From Limnoperna fortunei (Eukaryota; Mollusca; Bivalvia; Mytilida; Modiolidae), in contig OX104122.1 in NCBI GenBank assembly GCA_944474755.1, positions 13,774,641 to 13,838,640 on the forward strand: 64,000 nucleotides of DNA, written 5' to 3'. Under the pieces are notes generated by a model. The model did no database searches. It was given only the letters and a program-made list of their open reading frames with translations, and was not told where the DNA came from. Numbering within the stretch: the stretch's first letter is position 1; the number at the start of each line of letters is the position of its first letter. This document shows, piece after piece, positions 11,391 to 21,501 of this stretch. Made by a program: the position numbers and the translations under genes.

Positions 11391-11477
11391 CCAATCAGAA
11401 CGCCGGAAACAAGAACGTCACACAAGAACGTTGTTATGCTTCCATAACAACGTTCTTGTTTCTGGCGTTTTGATTGG
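11391..11477. repeat. Near-perfect hairpin
   Basis: CCAATCAGAACGCCGGAAAC at the left pairs with the GTTTCTGGCGTTTTGATTGG at the right. The inner GTTGTTATG/CATAACAAC closes on a four-base loop. It lies 78 bp after the previous palindrome. Confidence 0.75.
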
Positions 11478-11892
11478 ATGACGCAGCAAGTACAGATGTG
11501 TGCGCGTGAGTTCATCTGTACTGGGTCATCTGTACCAGAAATCGGCCATTTACGGAAATAAAAAATCTGTATATTGTATCATATCGCCATTACTTTCACA
11601 GCTTACTGCAAAGATGACTTGAAAATGTTTTTAAAAGTTCGGGAAAATAACTTTCATAACGTCGCATTAACTAACATTGCATTTATATTAATTAATTCTA
11701 AATAAATCAGTCATAGTATTGTTTATTGTAAACCTTTTCACAGAGGGGATTTCACAAAATAAATCCGCTGCTCAATACAATTTGATAATTTGGGAAGTTT
11801 GCAGAACAACTTTTCCCTGCGCTAACGCTCGTTTACATAGACATAACGGCGGACCTGCGAGTATACTGTAGCCTTCCGCTCGTGAAAATATA

Positions 11893-13556
11893 CACCTCGC
11901 CATAAGTTAAGCAACACCTACAATTTTTTATATAATTTTAAAAATCTGAATGAATATTAACGTTGTGTTATTAATGTATTAAAGCCATCATTCGAGCACG
12001 GGAAAGTTACTTTAAATAACCTCCTCAGGTAAATCTTTAAACAGCAAAACCAGTTTGTCATATGGTAGTCGAGCACGCCTAAAAGCCTTGTTTTCCTTAA
12101 CGATTTAGCGTTCATCTCCTGGTCTTTCTTGACTTCATATTTACAAATTTTTTAATGCATAGACGGTAAATAATTGAAGCTGAGAAGTGGCAGATCGTTG
12201 GAATGCGTAATAGTGGACAGAGCTTGCGTCAGATAACACAACACTTTTGCATTCACTTTAGATTGTATCCCGGCTACTGAAACGTCATCGAGATGAAGGA
12301 ACTATCCAGGAACGTCCTAGGTCAGGTCGACCACCAAAAACATCTGAAAGCGAGGATAGAGCACTCGTTCGTGTAGCCAGACGCCACCCGTTTGCCACTC
12401 CAAGATATCTTCGTGACGATTGGAATATTGGAACCAGAGTCGCTGTTCGAACAGTTAACAGGCGCCTAAACAATGCAAGGTTGAGAGCTCCTCGTCCCTT
12501 GAAACGTCCACTGTTGACACAAAGACATCGCCAAGCACGTTTAGAGTGGGCACGATATCACCGCCATCGGAATATTCGAAGCTGGCGACGAGTAAACTGG
12601 ACCGACGAAACCAGATTGTTTCTTAGTCATATTGACGGGCGCATGCGCGTTTGGAGACAACGAGGCACTGCTTACAACAAGAACAACATCCTAGGCTCTA
12701 CAGCGTTTTGCGGTGGTGGTGTTACAGTTTTTTCATAAAAGTCCTGAAAACTGAATCTGTATGTGGCTGATGGGACAATGACAGGGCAGAAATATCGAAA
12801 TTATGTCCTTAACGCTATTATTGTGCCACATTTTGACAATCATGCACTTTGTAACAGACCCATCTTTATGGATGACAACGCAAGATCTCACCGAGCTGCA
12901 ATTGTACGTGATGTTATCGAACGGGAAGCTATTGCGCATCTTCCATGACCATCCATGTCACCTGTTATGAATCCAATTGAACATTTGTGGGATATCATTG
13001 GCCGTAAAATCAATAATAGAGCATCTGCTTGTCAAAATGTCCAAAACAACGTGTTGCCATTCAAAATGAATGGCAGAATTTACCACATACTACACTTCGT
13101 CGTTTAGTCAACAGCATGAGGAGGAGAGTTAATTAACTGTAAAAGAAGCGTAGTTGTTACAAGACTTACTGAGTATTTTTGCGTTTAACATGTTTAACGC
13201 ATTACAAAGTGGCTTTTCTTTCCCTGAACGTTGACCTGTGATGATGTGTTTACTTTAAGTTCATGAAATTGAAGTATGCAATCAAACTTATTGTTGGACT
13301 AATGAAAGCAGAGAAATATAATTACATTATATGCCTCTAATGAAAGTTATATTTGCACTGTTTTTTTGATATCTTTGCTTTGAACATTATTTCATTAAAC
13401 AATAAGTAAAGCGACTGTAAACGCATGCATGCAACGTTGTTTGTATGTTTCATTTGTCATTAATGTTCAATAAATTGTCATTTCTTTAAAAAAATATTAA
13501 AATCTTAAATGAATCCCTGGAAAATAAAAGGGTGTTGCTTAACTTATGGCGAGATG
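11893..13556 (+). mobile_element. Tc1/mariner-like transposon, inactive
   Basis: Terminal inverted repeats of about 28 bp (CACCTCGCCATAAGTTAAGC on the left, CATCTCGCCATAAGTTAAGC as the reverse complement of the right end) bound 1664 bp. Both sides are flanked by TATA, fitting a TA target duplication. The interior carries a broken Tc1-type transposase on the plus strand. The ends are much better kept than the coding part. Confidence 0.85.
12178..13127 (+). pseudogene. Tc1-like transposase remnant
   Basis: The order of Tc1 domains is visible across several frames. A helix-turn-helix start (WQIVGMRNSGQSLRQI) lies at about 12190. VSRLLKRHRDEGT with the GRPPKT AT-hook-like motif follows in another frame from about 12266, then RLRAPRPLKRPLLTQRHR and the first catalytic Asp in WTDETRLF (about 12600). 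The second Asp is in FMDDNARSHRA (about 12870) and the catalytic Glu in MNPIEHLWD (about 12967). Breaks lie after the first helix-turn-helix, after GGGVTVFS (stop at 12736) and at 12946. This DDE triad in a Tc1 background would be of the DD34E type. It is not functional. Confidence 0.8.
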
Positions 13557-14039
13557 TATAGTTCAGAATGGGACCTAATAATGACCTAATCCAGTGTCAA
13601 TATTAATCTTGAACAGCGCTGCTATGCACTACTACTAATAATCAACTAATAACTTTGGTTACGATCGTAATTCGATAGTTAATGTTTATTTGCTAAAATA
13701 AACTCGTCAAGTTTTTGTTTGAAGTTTAGATTAGTACACAAACAGTACCCGTATGTACGATGTGCGAAAATGTGTGTGTGTTCTCGTGTGGTTGTTGTTT
13801 CAGACGATTTTGCATTCTTATTGTTTACGTGTTCCATTAAATAAAACTAAGCTCTCCTGACGTAGAATTGTATACATGTATATATAGTGATAGTAGTGTC
13901 CGGTCATATTAAACGAAGAGAAGTTGCAGAGAAGTGAAGAGAAGTAATCAAAAAATGGGTTATTTGAATAAATAAAGGTTTCTTCGTACGGGATGTTGGA
14001 TCGTTACGGTAGATAACGATACTGTACAGACTAAAATAA
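13557..14039. other. No gene seen
   Basis: AT-rich spacer between the Tc1-like and Penelope-like elements; it contains GAAGAGAAGT-type short direct repeats at about 13915-13945 and nothing else recognisable. Confidence 0.45.
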
Positions 14040-14710
14040 TAATATATTCGTTTAAAAATATGTACAACAACATCTAGATACATAATTAATGCGAAAACAA
14101 AGTTTTACACTTTAAAAAATTGCACAAATATTTCGCCTGACCAACAGGCTTCGTCAGTGTTTTTACAACGAATGACAATAACAGGTAAAAAGTTTTTGTC
14201 GTTATACGTATGTGATGTATACTATATCTAGTAATTAACGAAAAAGTTTTTTGTTAGTGTTATTACAAGTATGTACAGGTGTATAAATATGTAGCACTAT
14301 TTATACGGTTACAATCAATATATATACAAAAAAGCAGTTTTAAAATAAATAAAACGACACGTAATTCTACATTAATATTCGGAGACCATGGATATATCTG
14401 GTCTAAGGTTCTATAATTTTTCATTAATTCCCTTCGGAAATGATGTTCCCAATGTTTTTATCCAAAAACTTTCTTTCTCTTTTCTCTGTTTGTCTTGTCC
14501 ACCTTGGGTTATGGTCTATTAGGGTCACCCTAAGTTTATTAAAAATTTTAGCTATTGCAGTGCCGTGCGTACGTAGATGCCTATTAAGGGGTAAGTTGGG
14601 TTTGCATCTTGTGTCGCTTCTGTGCCCGTTCATTCGTTTGCTGAATCTTTGCACAGACTCGCCAACATACTGGAGACTGCATATACCACACTGTAACAGG
14701 TATATGATAT
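14040..14710 (-). mobile_element. Penelope-like retroelement, 3' end
   Basis: Minus strand: C-terminal coding part (14710-14424) with a GIY-YIG-like start (GICSLQYVGESVQRF) and RMNGHRSDTR, followed by a 3' region containing GACGAAGCCTGTTGGTCAGG and GCGAAATATTTG. This kind of linker hairpin is common in the 3' part of such elements. Reverse transcriptase is absent. The fragment stops at a TA/TG microsatellite at 14711. Confidence 0.7.
14424..14708 (-). pseudogene. GIY-YIG endonuclease domain remnant
   Basis: An open frame with no stop from about 14708 to TGA/TAA near 14424, beginning LLQCGICSLQYVGESVQRFS. In Penelope-like elements the GIY-YIG domain at the C-terminus nicks target DNA. The YVG and the Arg/His of RMNGHR correspond to the GIY-YIG signature. 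The last residues are NIISEGN. There is no start codon because the element is truncated. Confidence 0.65.
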
Positions 14711-14715
14711 GTATA

Positions 14716-14716
14716 A

Positions 14717-14750
<34 letters not shown>
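14716..14750. repeat. (TA)n(TG)n microsatellite
   Basis: TATATATATA runs into about ten TG units at the 5' break of the Penelope-like fragment. Confidence 0.9.
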
Positions 14751-14810
14751 TATTTTGAAGAAATGAACATAAATACGACCATAAGTTTACATAATATATC
14801 ATTTAGTGGA

Positions 14811-15940
14811 CAATTTCGAGTAGTTTGATGATGTTTTCACAGGCTGTAATGGCCTACAGTGCAGAGAAGTCCGAGAGAAAAATAAATAATGTTTTATTTT
14901 TCTTGAATTAATGTATCCATTAAGTTAATGCATACCCTATTTATTATGTTTAAACCTTTAACATGTTTAATGAAGTTAGGATTTATAATAACCGACTTTC
15001 GATTAGGTTACGTATTCCATTTCAACTTCTTTAATTTTTTATCCTCAAAAGTCAGGGATTCATTGTCCTCATTTATCCACGAAACCCTGACAAACTTGCA
15101 CCACTGAATGGGATTTGACGAAACTTTCGCAGAATCCTTTGTCACATGGTGTAACTGTACACCTTATATTTTACATTTTGATCATTGTTGGAGTTTCCTA
15201 TAGGATAACTAATTATAATCCCTGGACATGCCATTCTAGACACAGGGGAGCTGGGGTAATCAATTATGATGATTGCTTAGTTTTTTCTAGTCTTTTTTCA
15301 TTTATAATGTTACTTATTACATAATTTTTCGAATTTATTTTGCATTAGTTTATTTCCCGTACATGCATATGCCAGTAAAATGTTTTTACTTGGTTTATTA
15401 ATCAAACATGAGGTACAAGGATCTTATTTAATACTTGCAAAGCAAATTAAATATCACAATCATTTACATGTAGTTGCTCCCCTTTTTCTGTTGTTGCCGC
15501 ATGGAAAATCTAAGGATACCATGCTCATAAGTTCATAACATCATGATCATTCTTATCTCCATTGTTTGGGAAAAAATAATGTTAAACAAATGAATGTTAA
15601 GAAATTTTAACCAACCACTCAAATACATGTAGTGGTAATGTAATGGTCTCCACATGTGTCGATAAACCGAGGACAAATTTAGTTGGGAAATTACCAGACT
15701 GCAAGTCACTCTTTTGATTGGCTACATAATATAACTGATAATCCCGAATCAAAAAGTAGCTTTAATTAAGTAACACACAAAATACTAATATTAACTACTA
15801 TTATTCACTTAGATAACAGTAAAACTGCCAATATGATTATATATTTTGCTGAACTAGTCCAATATTGGTATTGTCCTGATTCCAACCTGTATTGACCGTG
15901 GCCTGATTGATTTTGACTACTTAAACGATAAAGATATCAT
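14811..15940. other. No gene seen
   Basis: AT-rich, short frames only, no domain recognised. Confidence 0.45.
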
Positions 15941-15964
15941 TATGTGATGATTTTTGTATCATGT

Positions 15965-16110
15965 GTGAAAGATTTCTTTTGGTCTCCAACTCGGCAGAGC
16001 CTCGTTGAAGACCAGAAATCTTTTCACTTGGATGTCTGAGATTTTCCCGTCTTGCTCTCCCACCGGTGTTAGATCCTACAAATATCTCTTCCAAACAACT
16101 CATTACCCAC
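15965..16110. repeat. Dispersed repeat (also at 32660-32740)
   Basis: TTTTCACTTGGATGTCTGAG, TTTTCCCGTCTTGC and GTGTTAGATCCT recur at 32666-32720 with small differences. Family unknown; possibly another SINE-like repeat. Confidence 0.5.
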
Positions 16111-16271
16111 CCGCCCCCCCCCCTTTTTTCAGATCCTAGTCTATAGCAGGGTATCTTATTAATATATACAAAAATTAAAAGTTTATTAGATAACTAATTA
16201 ATGTTCGTATTGAAGATATCTTAGTACCGGTCAAGAACTCTTACTTAAAACAAGTGTGGACACAGAAAAAC

Positions 16272-17196
16272 GTCTCGCCTGCATTCCGCATCAGTAATGA
16301 CAATAAATTTCGTCATAAGCATTACGTAAATAGCATTAAATATCAGCAGCGGCCTGTACACCAAATATTGTCACCATACCATGCATAGTTACAGAGCAAC
16401 TGTCCTAATACAAAAACTTTAACGTAGTCACTGGACCGTGAAATTGAGGTCAAGGTCAGGTGACACCTACCAGACAGTCATGTAATATTCATCAGCAACC
16501 TATATACCAAATATTGTCATCCTACCATGCATTGTTAAAGAGGAACTGCCGTAACCCAAAAACTTAACGTAGTCGCTGGACCGTGAAATTGAGGTCAAGG
16601 TCAGGTGGCACCTACCAGACAGTCATGTACTATTCATCAGCAACATATATACCAAATATTGTCATCCTACCATGCATAGTTACAGAGAAACTGCCGTAAA
16701 CCAAAAACTTTAACGTAGTGACTGGACCGTGAAATTGATGTCAAGGTCAGGTGACACCTACCAGACAGTCATGTACTAGTCATCAGCAACCTATATACCA
16801 AATATTGTCATCCTACCGTGTGCATGGTAACAGAGAAACTGCCGTAACCCAAAAACTTTAACGTAGTCACTGGACCGTGAAATTGAGGTCAAGGTCAGGT
16901 GACAACTACCAGACAGTCATGTACTAGTCATCAGCAACCTATACACCAAATATTGTCGTCCTACCATGCGTAGTTACAGAGGAACTGCCGTAACCCAAAA
17001 ACTTTAACGTAGTTGCTGGACCGTGAAATTGAGGTCAAGGTCAGGTGACAGGTGACTGACTGGCAAGTACTCATCATAAGCTACCTCTGGACCAAATTTG
17101 ATGGACCTAGGGCTTGGGCTTACAAATATATGAAGCAAGATGTCAAGTGTTTACGCCGCCGCCGCCGGATTCCCATACATATGTCGCAGGCGAGAC
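16272..17196. mobile_element. Second tandem-repeat element with inverted ends
   Basis: GTCTCGCCTGC at 16272-16282 is matched by its reverse complement GCAGGCGAGAC at 17186-17196. Between them are five units of 145-148 bp, anchored by ACCGTGAAATTGAGGTCAAGG at about 16436, 16581, 16727, 16875 and 17021. A GCCGCCGCCGCC simple repeat sits just inside the right end. The sequence is unrelated to the element at 8875 but the design is the same: short inverted ends, array, microsatellite. It is non-coding. Confidence 0.65.
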
Positions 17197-17199
17197 AAA

Positions 17200-18330
17200 A
17201 AAATCGTAAGAAGTGCAACTGCAAGTTTCTGACCGTGTATTAAAATTTGAAACGAGTGTATTATCAACGCTTAATTTTAACCATAAAGAGTGTCCATCAA
17301 CACTGCACGTTTATTGTTTAATAAACATCTTAATTAAAGCATATTTGCCGCCCAAGTGATTGCTACCTGCTGAGAATCGGACCAAACAGGTAAATATCGA
17401 TCGCCATTTGTTAGAATATTTAATCACGCATCGGAGACGGAATTGACATGACGGAAATTCGTACGCGTCTGACAACTGACACGGACGCGTTAGATGTTGG
17501 AAAGGCGCGTCCAGAACTGAAAAGACGTGTACAATACGCATCTAGACGCGTTGCGAGGATCCATATAAATATGAAATTTGTTCCAAGCAATATCACAAAA
17601 TTACTTCGGTAATATTTTAAGAATGTATTTCAGCAACAAAATTGGGATAAAAATAGCACTTTTTCTAATGGTTTAACTTTATCATGAATTTTTTTTTCTC
17701 AAGGGATGACTTATAATTACAATTTAATAATTGTGTTGCTGTGTGCAAAAATACAAACTACTTTTGACTTAATACAAATTTTAAGAGTTAGATAACAAAA
17801 GAATGTTTCAAAAATTCTTGAAAAAATTTTTTTTTGAAAAAGTACAATTCCATATTGTTCAAAACCTTGCACAGGACTTAATTAGTATTTGTTACATTGT
17901 TTAAGAAAACAACATGTTTAAATTTTACATTTTTTTCACATCTTGGGGTCATTATTTTTTAAACAGCCCACATCTCTCTTTGTCATTGGGACTGAAAGGA
18001 GCCATTTTTTGATGTTTCATGGTTTTCTTTAATAGTTTTGGAGAAAAGTTTACTTGGAATTTAATTTACTCTATTTTTCAGGTTTGTTTCTTATTTACTA
18101 ATTTTCCAAACATTTCAAACTCTAACTTTTCCTGTATAAATGATATTTATGAAAGTTTTGGAAAGAGTATTAGAATGCATGATTTTCTGCAAAGTGTATG
18201 AATGAGTAAAGTAATGAAAACTTTAAATATATTTTAATATTTAACCATCAACAGATTAGGTAGTTAAAACATCATTAATATTAATAAATAATAACTTCAA
18301 TATACAGTATGAGTGATATTATCAGATTAT
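17200..18330. other. No gene seen
   Basis: AT-rich, T-run-rich sequence with no supported exon. Confidence 0.45.
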
Positions 18331-18430
18331 TACATGACATTGTTGATATCATATGTATTATTAGCCCAAGGTTTGATATTGGCCCAAGAGCCGCAGGCTA
18401 ATAATGCATATGATGTCAAAAATGTCATGT
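18331..18430. repeat. Imperfect palindrome
   Basis: TACATGACATTGTTGATATC and ATATGTATTATTAGCCC on the left are mirrored by GGCTAATAATGCATATGA and TGTCAAAAATGTCATGTA on the right, with a 28 bp loop. Confidence 0.65.
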
Positions 18431-18630
18431 ACTAGTAATGGTCTTTTTATCATATGCTTCAGCAGGGGGAAATGAAATAGACTTGGATATATCAAAATCT
18501 TATCAAGTTCTGGTACTGTTATTCCTATGCTCTGAATTAGTTTCAAGTCATTTAGATAATATTTTCAGATCACTCTTGTTTCTTTTTGTTTGTAAGTGTT
18601 CATTGACTCGTAATAATCCGAAGTATTATT

Positions 18631-18733
18631 TGTCCCTCTCCGATGCATCTTATCATGCATGTCGTCTACTTTAATATTATATTAATTGTCCCTCTCCGAT
18701 GCATCTTATCATGCATGTCGTCTACTTTAATAT
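18631..18733. repeat. 56-bp tandem duplication
   Basis: TGTCCCTCTCCGATGCATCT and the following bases through GTCTACTTTAATAT are repeated identically for 47 bp at 18631 and 18687. The exact identity implies a recent duplication. Confidence 0.85.
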
Positions 18734-18840
18734 CGTTAGACATCATGTTTGTAAACAATTCCGGTAAATTCCGATCATTTATGGAAAGGCATGTAATAAC
18801 ACTAATGGAAAAATGTGTAATAACTTTCGGAAGCAGTTAA

Positions 18841-19682
18841 TAACATTTTGATATCAGCCCGCTTTGTCGATCTGGTAAAATATCAAATTTTTGCCCATTT
18901 ATTCCTTTTATCATACAGTAAAAAATATAAGTTATTTACAATAAGTATATGATAATAAACAGTATAAACTTCACTTTGATTAAATAACAAAGTTTTGTTA
19001 AATACATGTACTTAGTATAATGGAGATAATTCTATTTTTAGCAGCTTTTTTATAATATGGGTAATTAAAAACACATATTTATGACAAATCAGTTATAACA
19101 GTATATAAGTGTAGCCTTCTTACCACATATGAGGTAGGTTGTGTTATGCTGTTTTGTATTTTTTGTGTTTTGTTTGCTTTACATGTATTGTATTGTCTGC
19201 TTTATATGTAAAACTAGCAGCATTATGCTTTGTCTGCTTTAACCTAGTTATATTTATTAATATTATGATTATTCAATTAATCTTCGCACAGTACTAGTAT
19301 ATTACCTACAGGTGCAATTCAGTAACTAGACAATGCTAGATGTGCATATAATGCAAATGCATATCAATTAGAACTATTTTAATAAAGAAAAAATCAGTTT
19401 TATTAAAGCTGGAAGTAGGATAACACTTTCGATGTAAACAATATACATGATATATGCTATTTTATTTTTAAACATATGTTTATAACTTGTTATTGTTATT
19501 ACAGGGTATTTTCCACTATACCTTTATATGTGAACATTTGAAAATAAAGAACCCTAGTGTGGATTTATTATGTCGTGTTTAATATGCCAGTGAAACACTA
19601 CTACAATGCCAAATATCAAAAGCCTAACTCAAAAGATAAAAAAAGTTATAGCCTGATGTTTAGTTTCGGACAGATGGACATA
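18841..19682. other. No gene seen; 3' flank of the B-box gene
   Basis: AT-rich; no supported exon. Its right part would hold the 3' untranslated region of the minus-strand gene that ends at 19683. Confidence 0.4.
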
Positions 19683-20555
19683 CTAGTACTGATCACTATA
19701 GGGTGTCCGCCACTTTGTGGCAGGGACGTAATTAATAATATCCATTGCATATTTTACAAACCTCTGGTCACACATTGTATTGAAGTATTCTACCATTTCT
19801 CGAAAAAATAACTTCTGATCGAAGGGTGGTAATTTTGCTACATCTGGTTCCCTGGGCACAACAGTTAAATTTTCAATGTCTTTTGCGAGAGTTTGAAAGC
19901 ACAGATAGAATGTCACATCATGACGCTCAGACATTAAATTTTCCAATTCAGAACAGACTCGAGTGTACTCAGCATGTACTCTATTAAAGTTCTGTAACGC
20001 CAATTCTAATTGCTGTCTCTCCAAACTTTCAAAATCATTTATTTCTGTTTTCTTTATTTTAATTTTAGTTTCAACTGTTTTACTTAAGTCTGTGAAACAT
20101 GCTTCAATCTCATCTTTAACTTTTGAGGCATGTTTGTTTAGTGCATCAAAACGTTCATTTCTAATTTTATCCTGCATGTCCGAAATTGAATCTACTTTAG
20201 TTTTCAGTTCAGCCATCAATTCACATGCTTGTTTCCTTTCCTCTGCTACTGCCTGACCTATTTCGGAGAACGTATGGTCCTTGTGTGCTGATGTTACACA
20301 TTTAACGCAAATTAGAAGATGACATCTTTCACAGTAAAACACAAATTCTTGATCATGTGTGAGACAACTCGAGTTTGAATTGAAAGTTGACAGGTCAACA
20401 GTGTGCATGTCGGTGACTGTATGGCCGCGTACAGCTGGAATTTTATCGTGTTTTGTTTTGCATGGATCACATAATGCGTGTTGACATTCATAACAATAAA
20501 CAATACCATTCTGTTCCATGCACAAATCACATTTTCTCGACGACGTTTGAGCCAT
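19683..20555 (-). CDS. TRIM-like two-B-box coiled-coil protein (no RING)
   Basis: Intronless frame of 290 residues from the ATG at 20555 (MAQTSSRK). Residues about 9-45 form B-box 1 (CDLC, YCYEC, ALCDPC, then H residues). Residues about 62-100 form B-box 2 (CLTHDQEFVFYCERC, LLICVKC, SAHKDH). A coiled coil of about 100 residues follows (VAEERKQACELMAELKTKV ... TKIKIKKTEIND). There is no RING finger and no NHL/beta-propeller or SPRY tail; the protein ends after VPATKWRTPYSDQY. RING-less TRIM-like proteins are greatly expanded in bivalves and are often discussed as innate-immune factors, but ubiquitin-ligase activity cannot be assumed without a RING. The frame is intact. Confidence 0.85.
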   Translation of the reverse strand: MAQTSSRKCDLCMEQNGIVYCYECQHALCDPCKTKHDKIPAVRGHTVTDMHTVDLSTFNSNSSCLTHDQEFVFYCERCHLLICVKCVTSAHKDHTFSEIGQAVAEERKQACELMAELKTKVDSISDMQDKIRNERFDALNKHASKVKDEIEACFTDLSKTVETKIKIKKTEINDFESLERQQLELALQNFNRVHAEYTRVCSELENLMSERHDVTFYLCFQTLAKDIENLTVVPREPDVAKLPPFDQKLFFREMVEYFNTMCDQRFVKYAMDIINYVPATKWRTPYSDQY

Positions 20556-20837
20556 CCCTTGCAATTAAGGGAGTCAAAATTTGTGGGGATAAAACGCAAT
20601 GAATTACGCTTGTAAGAAAATCGCAAAAAAACCGACGAGCAAAATTAGCCAAAAGCCAAAGGACAGTTACAAATCCGGACAAAACACAACACAAAAACCA
20701 AAAACATAAAACACATAGACTAACCCGAACCTAATAAAAACTTTAATGCGTTTTTCGGACATTTTTTCCGACGCAGTCGGTATATTTTCGAATTGTGACC
20801 TTTGAACTAAAAGACGCTTACCCAAGGTGAGAGGGAG

Positions 20838-20966
20838 GACATGGTAGTGGGAGACAGGGAGTGAGGGGGAGGGAGAAAGGAGTAGAGGGGAGGGAGAAAG
20901 GAGTAGAGGGGAGGGAGAAAGGAGCTGAGGGGAGGGAGAACAGAGAAAGGGTGAGGGAGAAAGGAA
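20838..20966. repeat. 21-bp purine-rich tandem repeat
   Basis: About four units of AGTAGAGGGGAGGGAGAAAGG, degenerating at both sides. The same unit occurs at 39763-39836. Confidence 0.85.
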
Positions 20967-21501
20967 AAAAAATCAAAACTTGCAGAGGGAGGCAGTACTT
21001 CTAGTACAATTCAATTCAATTCAATTCAATACTTTTATTGTCCAATTTGGTCCCACTGGGGGCATACAACATATAACAATCATGATTATTAAGACAAAGA
21101 CAGACCAGAACTTTACAGTTACAATAGAATAACAAGATACTACAATTAGGTAAAGTTAGGAATACACAGATTGATGTGGTGTGTTTGTAATAATGTTTAG
21201 AACTACAGCTATAATAAGGTAAATAAAAAACATATTTGTGTTTACTTATTACATGCCAAAACCACAGCTCAGAAGAGTTTTAAAAGAGAAAAAAAACCGT
21301 ATGATTTAATGTTATTATTAAAGACGAAGGAAATTAATATTTTTTTTTTACTAATTACAGGTACTGAAGAACTTCGTAAATTGACTTTTGTCTGTTTGCA
21401 AAGGGCACCAAGGGACGATGCTCTAGGATATGCGTGATGTTTTGATACATCACTGTATTCCTCCTTGTGCCCAAAGCAAACACACAAAATAGCAATAGAT
21501 A

